Shown here: positions 28,425 through 39,634 of the stretch, piece after piece
How the letters are laid out: each line of letters starts with the position of its first letter
How positions within the stretch are numbered: position 1 is the first letter of the stretch
From: Hyphomonadaceae bacterium
Lineage (GTDB): Bacteria > Pseudomonadota > Alphaproteobacteria > Caulobacterales > Aquidulcibacteraceae
Reading direction: 5' to 3'
Length of the DNA stretch: 64,000 bases
Assembly (NCBI GenBank): GCA_023384105.1
Contig: JAHDXR010000002.1
Location: forward strand, 232,989-296,988
Made by a program: the position numbers and the translations under genes
The notes under the pieces: model-generated
Told to the model about the DNA's origin: nothing
The model's database searches: none
Seen by the model: only the letters and a program-made list of their open reading frames with translations

Positions 28425-30491
28425 TCAGCGGCCGCGGTGCAGGTCGCGCTCGATCTGGATCTGCACCGGCGTCCCCGCGAGGCGGTGGCGATAGACCTGC
28501 AGGTTCTCCATCACGCGCTGCACGTAGTTGCGCGTTTCGGAGAACGGGATCAGCTCGATCCAATCGACGACGTCCACGCTTGACGTGCGCGGATCGCCCC
28601 ATTCGTTGATCCAGTTGCGCACATTGGTGGGGCCGGCGTTGTAAGCCGCGATCGCCAGCACGTAGGAGCCGCCGAAATTGTCGATCAGGTCGGCGAGATG
28701 GGCTGAGCCCAGCGTCATGTTGTATTGCGGATCGCTGGTCAGCGCCGAACGCTCGAAGCCCATGCCCTCGCGGCGCGCCTGCAGCTGCGCGGTGGAGGGA
28801 ATGAGCTGCATCAGGCCGCGCGCATTGGCGCTGGAGATGGCCCCCGGATCGAACTCGCTTTCCTGGCGGATGATGGCGTGCACCAGCGCGGGCTCGGGCC
28901 GGCCGCGCTGTTCGACGACGCGCGGCAGCTCCAGCGTCGGATAGGCCGCGCTGGTGGCGACCACGTTGCGGAACAGGCCGGCCTTGGCGCTGCGCAGCGC
29001 GGTGCGGTGATAGGATTGTTCGCGCGCCATTTGCGACAGCAGCTCGATTTCCATCGGGTCGTCGAGCGTGTCGTCGAGGTAGAAGGCGATCGACTCGAAG
29101 TCGCGCTGGGCGCCGACCTCGGCCATGAGCCGCAGCGCGCGCACCAGTTCGCGGTTTTCGAAGCGATAGCGCGCGTCGTGGCTGATCTGGCCGGTTTCGG
29201 GCATCGAGAGCGTCGCGGTGCGGTCGCCGCGGGTGGCGGCGAGCTGGCCGTAATAGGTGAAGTTGAACTGCGCGGCTTGCGTGTAGAGCCGCTCGGCCTC
29301 GCCCGTATTGCCGAGCGCGCGCTCGGCCTCGGCGCTCCAGTAGAGCGCGCGGGAGAGGCTGACGGGCGAGGAGACGTTCTCGGACAGGTGCGAGAAGTGC
29401 TCGCGGGCGCGGGTCGGGTTGTTGAGGAAGCGCAGCGAGAGCCAGCCGGCGATCCACTCGGCGTCGGCGAAGGATTCGCCGGACGTGAGGCCATGGTTGG
29501 ACACCAGCGTGTAGGCCTGACGATAGTTGCGCGCGCGCAGCGCCCGCGAGACGTAGAGGCGCCGTTCGCGGAAGATTTCATCGCGCGCGGAAGCGGGCGC
29601 CTGGCGCGGATCGATGTCGAGCATCAGCGGCAGCGCGTCTTCCGGGTTGCCGGCGCGGCGGCGGTACTGCGCGCGGTCGAACATGAAGCCGGGATTGCTC
29701 GCGCGCGAGCCCGGCACGGCGTCGACGGCGGCCTGCAGGCCGCGCCGGGCGCGGCTCTGCAGCGCGATGCGCGCTTCCGCGAGCAGGCGGTCGGCCGGGG
29801 CGATGCGCGAGAACAGCCGGCGCGCCGCCGTGTGCTGGTCGCGCCAGAGCAGGCCGTCGACGCGGGCGGCGTAATCCTCGGCGGTGAAGGCCGAACCGAA
29901 CTCGGCGACCGCGCGATCCTCCATCTCGGTGCTGAGCGCGTCGTCGCGCCAGGCGGCGCGGGCGCGTTCGATGGCTTCGCTGCGCTGACCGGCGGCCTTG
30001 AGGGCGATGGCGAGCGCCATGCGGCCGTCGCCGCTGACCGGGCCGTTGTCGGAACGGAGGAATGCCATGCGTTCGTTCGGCGTCAGCCGCGAACTCATGA
30101 TCGCCTGCTCGGCGCGGGTGCGCATGGTGGCGCGTCCGGGCCAGCCCTGCAGTTCGTTGAGGGCCTGGGCGATGTCCTCGAAATAGAGCGGCGCGTCGGT
30201 GGAGGCGGCCCAGCGCCATTGCAGCATACGCCGGACCAGCGGGTCGGTGGCGCTGTCGCGAAGCTGGGCGAGGCCGCCCCAGTCGCGCGATTCGGCGGCG
30301 GCGAGGCCGTTGCGGAGGCGCTGGCGTTCGGTCTGCGACGGCGGCCGGGGCGGAGGCGCGTAGGTGGTGGCTTCGGCGGCCGACGGGGCGGCGGCGGGCG
30401 CGCTGCGTTGCTGGCCGGCGCTGGAGGCGACCAGAACCGTGCTCGCGGCCATGGCCGTGAGCGCAACGCGGAGCACCGAAGTTGTCCCCAT
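28425..30491 (-). CDS. slt: Soluble lytic murein transglycosylase, Slt70 type
   Basis: It cleaves peptidoglycan glycan strands, forming 1,6-anhydromuropeptides. From ATG 30491, preceded by GGAGAGG, it is 688 residues with a signal peptide (about residues 1-25), so it is periplasmic. A long alpha-helical superstructure is followed by the SLT domain near residues 515-660: ALVHAIIRQESEFDP with the catalytic Glu, ARGLMQLIPSTA, and NVRNWINEWGDPR. An upstream in-frame extension gives no signal peptide and is rejected. The gene is divergent from dapA. Confidence 0.93.
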   Translation of the reverse strand: MGTTSVLRVALTAMAASTVLVASSAGQQRSAPAAAPSAAEATTYAPPPRPPSQTERQRLRNGLAAAESRDWGGLAQLRDSATDPLVRRMLQWRWAASTDAPLYFEDIAQALNELQGWPGRATMRTRAEQAIMSSRLTPNERMAFLRSDNGPVSGDGRMALAIALKAAGQRSEAIERARAAWRDDALSTEMEDRAVAEFGSAFTAEDYAARVDGLLWRDQHTAARRLFSRIAPADRLLAEARIALQSRARRGLQAAVDAVPGSRASNPGFMFDRAQYRRRAGNPEDALPLMLDIDPRQAPASARDEIFRERRLYVSRALRARNYRQAYTLVSNHGLTSGESFADAEWIAGWLSLRFLNNPTRAREHFSHLSENVSSPVSLSRALYWSAEAERALGNTGEAERLYTQAAQFNFTYYGQLAATRGDRTATLSMPETGQISHDARYRFENRELVRALRLMAEVGAQRDFESIAFYLDDTLDDPMEIELLSQMAREQSYHRTALRSAKAGLFRNVVATSAAYPTLELPRVVEQRGRPEPALVHAIIRQESEFDPGAISSANARGLMQLIPSTAQLQARREGMGFERSALTSDPQYNMTLGSAHLADLIDNFGGSYVLAIAAYNAGPTNVRNWINEWGDPRTSSVDVVDWIELIPFSETRNYVQRVMENLQVYRHRLAGTPVQIQIERDLHRGR

Positions 30492-30589
30492 GATCCTCTC
30501 CGCACCGATACGAAACGAACGCGGCCCGTACGCCCACGCCGACGAGCCGCTATTTAACCTCGCCCGACACTGTGGCAGGAATCGCGCCG

Positions 30590-31489
30590 ATGGCACACCG
30601 CAGCGTCCTTTCCGCAAAGCTCCACGGCTCGATTCCGGCGTTGATTACGCCATACCGTGACGGAATCGTAGATGAACGTGCTTTCCAGGCCATTGTTGAA
30701 AAACAGGTGGCCGAAGGGTCACACGGGCTCGTGCCCTGCGGCACCACCGGCGAAAGCGCGACGCTGAGCTTCAAGGAGCACGTCCGCGTCGTGGAACTGT
30801 GCGTGGAGGCGGCGGCGGGCAGAGTTCCCGTCATCGCCGGCGCCGGCTCCAACAACACCGCGCACGCGATCGAATTGGCGCGCGCGGCGAAGACGGCGCG
30901 GGCGGACGCGGTGCTGGTGGTGGCGCCCTACTACAATAAGCCGAGCCAGGACGGCCTGGTCGCGCACTTCAAGGCGATCAACGACGCGGTGGATATTCCC
31001 ATCATCGTGTACAACGTGCCGGGCCGCACCGTCGCCGACATCAGCGCCGAGACCATGGGCCGGATCGCGCAGCTGCCGAACGTGGCCGGCTGCAAGGACG
31101 CAAGCGCCGATCTTGCGCGTGTGGCGCGGCATCGGGCGCTGTGCGGCGGCGACTTCATTCAGCTCTCCGGCGAAGACCCGACGGCGCTGGGCTTCAACGC
31201 GCTGGGCGGACGCGGCTGCATTTCGGTGACGGCCAACGTCGCGCCGAAGCTGTGCGCGCAGCTGCAGGAGTTGACGCTGCAGGGCGCGTTCGAGGCCGCG
31301 CGCGCGCTCGACGACAAGCTCGCGCCGCTGCACAAGGCGATGTTCGCTGAGCCCTCGCCGGCGCCGGCGAAGTATGCGGCGTCGCTGCTGGGGCTGTGCA
31401 GCGACGAAGTGCGGCTGCCGCTGCTGGCCTGCGGCGAAGCGGCCAAGGCGCAGATCCGCGCCGCCATGACGCACGCCGGGCTGATCTGA
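30590..31489 (+). CDS. dapA: 4-hydroxy-tetrahydrodipicolinate synthase
   Basis: DapA condenses pyruvate with aspartate semialdehyde, committing carbon to lysine and diaminopimelate. The 299-residue TIM barrel has the Schiff-base Lys169 in AGCKDAS and the Tyr141 of YNVPGRT, matching Lys161 and Tyr133 of E. coli. GTTGESATL binds pyruvate. ATG 30590 is preferred over GTG 30572 because AGGA lies nine bases upstream. It is followed after three bases by smpB, a common arrangement, and sits opposite a cell-wall lytic enzyme. Confidence 0.95.
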   Translation: MAHRSVLSAKLHGSIPALITPYRDGIVDERAFQAIVEKQVAEGSHGLVPCGTTGESATLSFKEHVRVVELCVEAAAGRVPVIAGAGSNNTAHAIELARAAKTARADAVLVVAPYYNKPSQDGLVAHFKAINDAVDIPIIVYNVPGRTVADISAETMGRIAQLPNVAGCKDASADLARVARHRALCGGDFIQLSGEDPTALGFNALGGRGCISVTANVAPKLCAQLQELTLQGAFEAARALDDKLAPLHKAMFAEPSPAPAKYAASLLGLCSDEVRLPLLACGEAAKAQIRAAMTHAGLI

Positions 31490-31492
31490 GCC

Positions 31493-31966
31493 ATGGCGAA
31501 AAAAGACGACAGCCCCCGCAAGCTGATCGCCGAGAACCGGCGCGCGCGCTTTGAATACCTGATCGAGGAGACGCTGGAAGCGGGCGTCCAGCTGGTCGGC
31601 ACCGAGGTGAAGTCGTTGCGCAGCGGCCGCGCCAACATCGCCGAGAGCTATGCGAGCGCTGAAAAAGGCGAACTCTGGCTAATCAACGCGACCATTCCCG
31701 AATATCCCCCGGCCGGGCAGTTCAACCATGAGCCGCGGCGGCCGCGGAAGCTCCTGGTGCGCTCGCGCGAACTGAAAAAGCTCGTCGGCGCGGTCGAGCG
31801 CGAGGGGCGGACGCTGGTTCCACTGAAGCTTTATTTCAACGATCGCGGCATCGCCAAGGTCGAGATCGCGCTCGCCAAAGGCAAGAAGGCGCACGACAAG
31901 CGCGCCGCGACCAAGGATCGTGACTGGAAGCGCCAGCAGGCGCGGCTGATGCGGGATCGGGGCTGA
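31493..31966 (+). CDS. smpB: SsrA-binding protein
   Basis: SmpB binds tmRNA and escorts it to stalled ribosomes in trans-translation. The 157-residue protein has [40 protein letters not shown], and the basic C-terminal tail ([21 protein letters not shown]) that enters the ribosomal decoding site. It starts three bases after dapA and its last base is shared with the following ATG, so the three genes form one operon. The ssrA gene itself is not in the window. Confidence 0.96.
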   Translation: MAKKDDSPRKLIAENRRARFEYLIEETLEAGVQLVGTEVKSLRSGRANIAESYASAEKGELWLINATIPEYPPAGQFNHEPRRPRKLLVRSRELKKLVGAVEREGRTLVPLKLYFNDRGIAKVEIALAKGKKAHDKRAATKDRDWKRQQARLMRDRG

Positions 31967-32793
31967 TGCGTGCGCTGGCGGTGCTTGGGTTGACTGCTCT
32001 GAGCGCCTGTGCGCCGGCCGATCCGGCGGCGCGGGCCGAGCAGCTCTGGGCCGCCTGCCGGTCCAATCCGATGCAGCAGCAGCGGGTGGAGGCGTGCTCG
32101 GCGATCATCGACGATGCGTCGACGGCGCCGGCGCGGCGCGCCGAAGCGCTGGTGCAGCGCGGCGTGCTGCGGGGCGAGATGATGCAGGATGCGCGCGCGG
32201 CGGCGGATTTCGGCCGTGCCCTGCGGATCGATCCGAACCTGGTGCGCGCCTATGTGGAGCGCGGCGAACTCCATTTCAGCCGCGAGGCCTTCGACGCGGC
32301 GATCCGCGATCTCGATGCGGCGCTGGCGCTGGCGCCGGGCCTGCGCGAGGCGATGGACTTGCGCGAGGCGGCGGTGCGCGGTCGCCAGGACGGCGGCTGG
32401 GATCAGCTCGACCTGATCACCCAGGCGCTGGCGGAGCGTCCGTACGATTCGATGCTGTGGAACAACCGTTGCTGGGTGCGCGCGGTGAGCGGCGAAGACC
32501 TCGAATTTGCGCTGGCGGACTGCAACGAGGCGCTGCGGCTCAACCCGCGCAACACGGCGGCGCTGGACAGCCGCGGCCTGGTGCATTTCAAGCGCGGCGA
32601 CTATGGCGCCGCGCTGGCGGATTACGAAGCGGCGCTGGCGATCGAGCCTGGGCGCGGCCACTATCTCTACGGCCGCGGCATGACGCGAATCCGTATGGGC
32701 GCGGCGGACGCCGGCCGCGCCGATCTCGCGGCGGCTGAGCGGGCCGAGCCGGGCGTCGCCGCGACGTATCGGAGCTACGGCGTCGAGATTTGA
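31966..32793 (+). CDS. TPR-repeat lipoprotein
   Basis: The 275-residue protein has a short signal peptide ending LSACA, with lipidation predicted at Cys15. Tetratricopeptide repeats are visible at about residues 80-115 (ADFGRALRIDPNLVRAYVERGELHF) and about 185-250, including NPRNTAALDSRGLVHFKRGDY and YEAALAIEPGRGHYLYGRG. Such repeats scaffold protein contacts in the periplasm or inner face of the outer membrane. It is the last gene of dapA-smpB; partner unknown. Confidence 0.82.
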   Translation: MRALAVLGLTALSACAPADPAARAEQLWAACRSNPMQQQRVEACSAIIDDASTAPARRAEALVQRGVLRGEMMQDARAAADFGRALRIDPNLVRAYVERGELHFSREAFDAAIRDLDAALALAPGLREAMDLREAAVRGRQDGGWDQLDLITQALAERPYDSMLWNNRCWVRAVSGEDLEFALADCNEALRLNPRNTAALDSRGLVHFKRGDYGAALADYEAALAIEPGRGHYLYGRGMTRIRMGAADAGRADLAAAERAEPGVAATYRSYGVEI

Positions 32794-33178
32794 GCGCGCC
32801 GTGCGTTGATATGGACCGCGACGTCCCGCCGGCCTGCGCTTTCGCTTGCAAGCTCGCGAGAGTTTTTGAACCGGCGAATGGCGAGTGGCGAATAGCGAAT
32901 GGAGCAAACGCAACAACGCGAGTCATTCCGGGCGGAGGCGCGCCGCGCCGTAGACCCGGAAGCCAGGGCGACCGGTAGTTCGTTTGCCCTGGGTTCCGGA
33001 TCGCGCTGCGCGCGTCCGGAATGCCCCTGGTTAAAGCACAGTGCGCTAAATTCGACGCAAGCCAGCTATGGACCGCCGGCGTCCCGCCGGCCTGCGCCAA
33101 CGTTTAAAGGAAGAGCGCGTAGCTCCGCCGCGCTCCCGCTTTCAAAAGGTCGCGCAGGCCGGCGGTCCATGGGGCGCT
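32794..33178. repeat. Intergenic repeat island with families A, D and E
   Basis: This 385-base gene-free stretch holds: a solitary family A arm (32811-32839), a family D unit GGCGAATGGCGAGTGGCGAA (from 32874), a family E inverted element (32924-33023; CATTCCGG and CCGGAATG ends, with CCCGGAAGCCAGGG paired to CCCTGGGTTCCGG), and a full family A element (33068-33170) whose ends are ATGGACCGCCGG and CCGGCGGTCCAT. No coding signal was found. Confidence 0.75.
33068..33170. repeat. Family A palindromic element
   Basis: The ends ATGGACCGCCGG and CCGGCGGTCCAT are inverted, and the inner CGGCCTGCGC pairs with GCGCAGGCCG, around a roughly 50-base centre. The left arm carries an extra CGTCCCGCCGG compared with the perfect hairpin at 10.7 kb. 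It lies just past the end of the minus-strand uracil-DNA glycosylase gene. Confidence 0.7.
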
Positions 33179-33823
33179 TCAGCCGAACGCGAGCGCTTTG
33201 GCGCGGGCCATGACGGTTTCGAACATCTCGGCGGTGAGGCGGCGCGTCTGGGTGTTGTAGCGCGAGCAATGATAGCTCGAGACCAGCACGCGCCCGCCCG
33301 GCAGCGCCACCTCGGCGCCGTGGCCGAACTTGGCTTCAGTCGGCTTCATGCCGTGGGCGCGCAGGATGCTCTCGTGCGCGATCGAGCCGAGCGCCATGAG
33401 CGCGCGCACCTCGGGCAGCGCCTCGATGCGCGCCTGCAGGAATGGGCGGCAGGTGGAGATTTCCGCGGGCGTCGGCTTGTTTTCCGGCGGCGCGCAGCGG
33501 ACGGCGTTGGCGATCATCGCGCCCTTGAGCATGAAGCCGTCCTTGGGATCGGCGCGGTATTCGCCTTCGGCGAGGCCGAGTTTCTTCAGCGTGCCGTAGA
33601 GCAGATCGCCGGCATAGTCGCCGGTGAAGGGACGTCCGGTTCGGTTGGCGCCGGTGCGGCCGGGCGCCAGGCCGACGATCAGCAGCCGCGCGCGCGGGTC
33701 GCCGAACGAGGGCGCGGGGCCGTTGAACCAGGTCGGCTCGGCGCGTCGGTTCTGCTCGCGGTAGGCGACCAGCCGCGGGCAGAGCGGGCAATCCTTGGGC
33801 GCTTCTGGAGGGACTTTGCTCAC
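33179..33823 (-). CDS. Type 5 uracil-DNA glycosylase (UdgB-like)
   Basis: The enzyme removes uracil and related deaminated bases from DNA. The 214-residue protein begins with a CPLC pair that, with two later cysteines (CAPPENKP and TCRPF), should hold an iron-sulfur cluster. The active-site motif GLAPGRTGANRTGRPFTGD and SYHCSRYNTQT match family 5, where the second usually reads HPS; here it is HCS. ATG overlaps the end of the upstream NYN-domain gene (ATGA), so they share a transcript. Confidence 0.87.
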   Translation of the reverse strand: MSKVPPEAPKDCPLCPRLVAYREQNRRAEPTWFNGPAPSFGDPRARLLIVGLAPGRTGANRTGRPFTGDYAGDLLYGTLKKLGLAEGEYRADPKDGFMLKGAMIANAVRCAPPENKPTPAEISTCRPFLQARIEALPEVRALMALGSIAHESILRAHGMKPTEAKFGHGAEVALPGGRVLVSSYHCSRYNTQTRRLTAEMFETVMARAKALAFG

Positions 33824-34416
33824 CGATCCTCGTCGTCGGCGTAATCGTAGCGGGGCTCGGGCGATCTCTCACGCGGCGGGCGGCCGATCAAGTTGGCGAG
33901 GTCGGCGAGATCGACGAAATTGTCGGCGGCGCGGCGGATGTCGTCGGACGCCATGGGCGGGTTGGACTTGATGGTGGAGACGACGCTGACGCGCATGCCC
34001 CTGCGCTGCACCGCTTCGATGGCGGCGAGAAAGTCGCCGTCGCCGGAGAACAGGAAGGCGTGATCGACGAAGCCTGAGGCCTGCAGCAGGTCGACCGCGA
34101 GTTCGACGTCCATGTCGCCCTTGAAGCGCCGCCGGCCGTTGGCGTCGGTGTATTCCTTGGCCGGCTTCGTCACCAGCGTGTAGCCGTTATAGTCGAGCCA
34201 ATCGACCAGCGGGCGGATGGGCGAAAAGTCCTGATCCTCGACCATGGCCGTGTAGTAGTAGGCGCGGATGAAACGGCCGTGGCTTCTGAATGCGTCGAGC
34301 AGCTTGCGATAGTCGATGTCGAAGGTGAGCCCCTTCGCCGCCGAATAGAGGTTGGCGCCGTCGATGAAGAGCGCGACGCGCTCGTCGGGATGGATCAGGC
34401 GGTCGAGTGGGTTCAT
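33820..34416 (-). CDS. NYN-domain (LabA/DUF88-like) putative ribonuclease
   Basis: The 198-residue protein matches the PIN-like NYN domain: VALFIDGANLYSAAKG near residue 15, KGDMDVELAVDLLQ (about 113-126) and FLFSGDGDFLAAIEAVQRRGMRVSV (about 134-158). The conserved aspartates of these motifs form the metal site of NYN nucleases, so RNA cleavage is likely. The tail (RPPRERSPEPRYDYADDEDR) is charged and probably disordered. It is translationally coupled to the downstream uracil-DNA glycosylase and divergent from folK. Confidence 0.85.
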   Translation of the reverse strand: MNPLDRLIHPDERVALFIDGANLYSAAKGLTFDIDYRKLLDAFRSHGRFIRAYYYTAMVEDQDFSPIRPLVDWLDYNGYTLVTKPAKEYTDANGRRRFKGDMDVELAVDLLQASGFVDHAFLFSGDGDFLAAIEAVQRRGMRVSVVSTIKSNPPMASDDIRRAADNFVDLADLANLIGRPPRERSPEPRYDYADDEDR

Positions 34417-34466
34417 GATTGTGCGTATCCCTGGCGCGGACTGCGCGCTTTAATCGATATGGCTTT

Positions 34467-34991
34467 ATGCACGCCAGCGCTTTCATAGCCATGGGAACCA
34501 ACATGCCGTTCGCGGGCGTCTCCGGCGCGGCGCTGTTGCGGCGGGCGATTGCGGCGATGCGCGAAGCCGGCTTGAGCCTGCGCGCGCTGTCGGGGGTCTA
34601 TCGCACGCCGGCGTGGCCGCCGGGCGCGGCGCAGCCGGATTATTTCAACGCGGTTGTGGAGATCGACGCGGCAGGGCTGACGCCGCAGGCGCTGTTCGAA
34701 CTGCTGAGCGGGATCGAACGCCGGTTCGGGCGCGAGCGGCGCGCGCGCTGGGAGTCCCGGACATTGGACCTCGACATCGTGGCGATGGAGGGATTCACAG
34801 GGCGTTTCGGCGACCTCGAACTGCCGCACGCCCGGGCGCACGAGCGGGCGTTCGTGCTGGCGCCGCTGGCCGAGATCGCCCCGGTCTGGCGGCATCCGGT
34901 GCTGTCGCGGAGCGCCGCCGAGCTGCTGGCGGCGCTGGGGACCGGCCAGGGTTACCGGCGGGTTGACGATCTTTCGCCGCCGGGCGGGTAG
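34467..34991 (+). CDS. folK: 6-hydroxymethyl-7,8-dihydropterin pyrophosphokinase
   Basis: FolK transfers pyrophosphate from ATP to hydroxymethyl-dihydropterin in folate synthesis. The 174-residue protein has FIAMGTNMP (usually IALGSN), VYRTPAWPPGAAQPDYFNAVVEI, and the signature RWESRTLDLDIVAM. Family length and the first strand support ATG 34467, although no clear Shine-Dalgarno is seen. folB and folP are not nearby. The gene precedes rpoZ by 110 bases and is probably transcribed apart from it. Confidence 0.9.
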   Translation: MHASAFIAMGTNMPFAGVSGAALLRRAIAAMREAGLSLRALSGVYRTPAWPPGAAQPDYFNAVVEIDAAGLTPQALFELLSGIERRFGRERRARWESRTLDLDIVAMEGFTGRFGDLELPHARAHERAFVLAPLAEIAPVWRHPVLSRSAAELLAALGTGQGYRRVDDLSPPGG

Positions 34992-35031
34992 GGCCGGCTG
35001 CCTGATTTGGCGTTCGCGGCGGCGCTTCGCA

Positions 35032-35060
35032 TTGCGAAAAACCGCGGACGTCACTAGGTT
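35032..35060 (+). promoter_or_regulatory. Probable promoter of rpoZ-rsh
   Basis: A -35 TTGCGA (35032-35037) and -10 TAGGTT (35055-35060) are separated by 17 bases, placing the start of transcription near 35067, about 35 bases before the rpoZ TTG. It is the best promoter-like match in the folK-rpoZ gap. Confidence 0.4.
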
Positions 35061-35101
35061 AGACGCCCATTCCGTCCAGTTGACCCAGAGGAAGCACGCC
35101 C

Positions 35102-35452
35102 TTGGCCCGCGTAACCGTCGAAGATTGCGTAGATAAAATCCCGAACCGGTTCTCGCTGGTGCTGCTGGCGGCGCATCGCGCCCGCAACATTTCGTCCGGC
35201 GCGGAGCCCCTGGTCGACCGCGATCGCGATAAGGACCCGGTCGTCGCCCTGCGCGAAATCGCCGACGCCGCGGTCACGCCGGAAGAGCTGCGCGACAGCT
35301 ACGTGATGCTCTACCAGGACGTGCAGCCGGCGGCCCAGGCCGAGGACGAGCAGGATCGCCTGGCGCTCGCCGCGCCGGTCGAGACCAGCGAAGAGGACGT
35401 GCTGCGCGCGCTCCAGCAGGAAGCCGAAGCCCAGCGCGACGAACGGTACTGA
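35102..35452 (+). CDS. rpoZ: RNA polymerase omega subunit
   Basis: Omega promotes assembly of the beta' subunit and takes part in ppGpp binding in many bacteria. The 116-residue protein shows the conserved core [30 protein letters not shown] and [20 protein letters not shown]. The start is TTG, seven bases after GGAAG. It lies four bases upstream of rsh, the usual pairing in alphaproteobacteria, linking the (p)ppGpp enzyme to its polymerase target. Confidence 0.95.
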   Translation: MARVTVEDCVDKIPNRFSLVLLAAHRARNISSGAEPLVDRDRDKDPVVALREIADAAVTPEELRDSYVMLYQDVQPAAQAEDEQDRLALAAPVETSEEDVLRALQQEAEAQRDERY

Positions 35453-35455
35453 GCC

Positions 35456-37699
<2,244 letters not shown>

Positions 37700-37718
37700 C
37701 GCGCAGTAAGAAGCGGGC

Positions 37719-38303
37719 ATGACTCAGGATCAGGTTCTCGACGAATTCCGCGCCGCCGGCGCGCTGCTGGAGGGACATTTCATCCTCTCCTCCGGGCTGC
37801 ACTCGCCGGTGTTCTTCCAGAAGAACGCCGTGTTCATGGACCCGGCGCGCACCGAGCGGCTGTGCAAGGCGCTGGCGGAAAAGGCCGAGTCCGCGTTCGG
37901 CAAGATCGACGTGGTGGTTTCGCCGGCGGTGGGCGCGATCATTCCGGGCTACGAGACGGCGCGCTGGCTGGGCGCCAAGGCGATGTTCGTCGAGCGTGAG
38001 AAAGGCGCGTTTCAGCTGCGGCGCGGCTTCGGGATCAAGCCGGGCGAGCGCGTGCTGATGGTCGAGGACGTGGTGACGACGGGGCTGTCGTCGCGCGAGT
38101 GCCTCGACGCCATCCGCGGACATCCGGGCGAACTCGTCGGCGCCGCCTGCATCATCGACCGCTCGGGCGGCAAGGCGGACATCGGCGCCAAGCTGATCTC
38201 GCTGGCGCAGGTGAGCGCGCCCGCCTATCCGGCGGACCAATTGCCGGCGGAACTCGCGGTGCTGCCCGCGATCAAGCCGGGCTCGCGCGGGCTGACCGCA
38301 TGA
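37719..38303 (+). CDS. pyrE: Orotate phosphoribosyltransferase
   Basis: PyrE joins orotate to PRPP in pyrimidine synthesis. The 194-residue protein has the [15 protein letters not shown] start, [39 protein letters not shown], and the PRPP loop [14 protein letters not shown]. Length fits the shorter prokaryotic group. It starts 19 bases after rsh. Its stop overlaps the pdxJ ATG by four bases. Confidence 0.95.
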   Translation: MTQDQVLDEFRAAGALLEGHFILSSGLHSPVFFQKNAVFMDPARTERLCKALAEKAESAFGKIDVVVSPAVGAIIPGYETARWLGAKAMFVEREKGAFQLRRGFGIKPGERVLMVEDVVTTGLSSRECLDAIRGHPGELVGAACIIDRSGGKADIGAKLISLAQVSAPAYPADQLPAELAVLPAIKPGSRGLTA

Positions 38304-39073
38304 GCGAGCGCACAAAAGGAGCGCGCGTCCGTCTCGGCGTCAACATCGACCACGTTGCGACGATCCGCAACGCGCGCGGCGGCGCCTATCCCGACCCGGT
38401 GCGCGCGGCGACCGTGGCGCTGGACGCAGGCGCCGACGGCGTCACCGCGCATCTGCGCGAAGATCGCCGGCACATTTCCGACGCCGACATCGCCAATCTT
38501 TCGGCCATGCTGCGCGCGCGCGGGCGCCCGCTCAATCTCGAAATGGCGGTGACCTCCGAGATGCTGGAGATCGCGCTCCGGCATCGCCCGCCGGCGGTGT
38601 GCCTGGTGCCGGAGCGGCGCGAGGAGCGCACCACGGAGGGCGGGCTCGACGTCGCCGGCGGCCACAACTGGATCGCGCCGTTCGCGCAGAAGCTGCGCGA
38701 TGGCGGCAGCCGGGTGTCGCTGTTCATCGGCGCCGATCCGCAGCAGATCGAGGCGGCGAGCCGCACCGGCGCGGAGGTGATCGAGCTGCATACCGGCGCC
38801 TTCTGCGATGCGGCGCGCGAGGGCCATGCGGACGAGGCGGCGGCGCTCCTGGCGGCGCTGCGGGCGGGGGCGAAGCAGGCGGCGGGCCTGGGTCTGGAAG
38901 TCCATGCCGGCCACGGCATCGATTACGAGACGGTGGCGCCGGTCGCGGCCATCCCGGAGGTGGCGGAACTCAATATCGGCCATTTCCTGGTCGGCGAGGC
39001 GATCTTCGTGGGGCTGGCGGCGGCGGTCGGCGAAATGCGCCGCCGGATCGACGCCGCCCGGGCGGGCGCCTAA
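38300..39073 (+). CDS. pdxJ: Pyridoxine 5'-phosphate synthase
   Basis: PdxJ condenses 1-deoxyxylulose 5-phosphate with 3-amino-2-oxopropyl phosphate to pyridoxine 5'-phosphate. The 257-residue TIM barrel begins [17 protein letters not shown] with the conserved His, then [45 protein letters not shown], and [12 protein letters not shown]. The ATG overlaps the pyrE stop (ATGA). Placement next to acpS is conserved in many proteobacteria. Confidence 0.95.
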   Translation: MSERTKGARVRLGVNIDHVATIRNARGGAYPDPVRAATVALDAGADGVTAHLREDRRHISDADIANLSAMLRARGRPLNLEMAVTSEMLEIALRHRPPAVCLVPERREERTTEGGLDVAGGHNWIAPFAQKLRDGGSRVSLFIGADPQQIEAASRTGAEVIELHTGAFCDAAREGHADEAAALLAALRAGAKQAAGLGLEVHAGHGIDYETVAPVAAIPEVAELNIGHFLVGEAIFVGLAAAVGEMRRRIDAARAGA

Positions 39074-39082
39074 AACCGCGCC

Positions 39083-39508
39083 ATGATCCTGGGCATCGGC
39101 TCCGACATCATCGACATCCGCCGGATCGAACGGACGCTCGACCGCTTTGGCGATCGGTTCATCCAAAGGGTCTATACCGAGACCGAGCGGGCCCGGGCCG
39201 AGCGCAAGCCGCTGGAGCGGGCGGCGACCTTCGCCAAGCGCTTCGCGGCCAAGGAGGCGTGCTCCAAGGCTCTCGGCACAGGCTTGAAACAAGGGGTGTT
39301 TTGGCGGGATATGGGGGTCGCCAATCTGAGAACGGGTCAGCCCACCATAGTGCTCACAGGCGGGGCGGCGGCGCGGCTGGCGGTGCTGACGCCGGCGGGC
39401 TACACACCTTACATCCATGTCACATTGACGGACGATTTCCCCCTTGCTGTCGCTTACGTCATCATTTCGGCGGAGTCGGCGCAGATAGGGCAAAGGCCGG
39501 AAGCTTGA
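39083..39508 (+). CDS. acpS: Holo-[acyl-carrier-protein] synthase
   Basis: AcpS attaches 4'-phosphopantetheine from CoA to acyl carrier protein. The 141-residue protein shows [16 protein letters not shown] with the metal-binding Asp, and [18 protein letters not shown] with the second acidic ligand. Length fits the family, which works as a trimer. It lies nine bases after pdxJ. The pdxJ-acpS-lepB-rnc-era order is a classic alphaproteobacterial cluster. Confidence 0.95.
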   Translation: MILGIGSDIIDIRRIERTLDRFGDRFIQRVYTETERARAERKPLERAATFAKRFAAKEACSKALGTGLKQGVFWRDMGVANLRTGQPTIVLTGGAAARLAVLTPAGYTPYIHVTLTDDFPLAVAYVIISAESAQIGQRPEA

Positions 39509-39634
39509 CCCCGAGCCGCCCAGATAGGGAAAAGCTTGGCCGCGCCGGGCTGGGCCAGTCAGTGGAGTTTCGTTGGGTTCTGCGCACGGCTTGCTTCCAA
39601 GCCGCCGAAGCATCCAGCGTGAAGTGAGAAACGA

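Noticed and set aside
30492..30617. N-terminal extension of the lytic transglycosylase
   Set aside because: The extension has no signal peptide and would overlap the dapA promoter and start; ATG 30491 is followed by a proper signal peptide.
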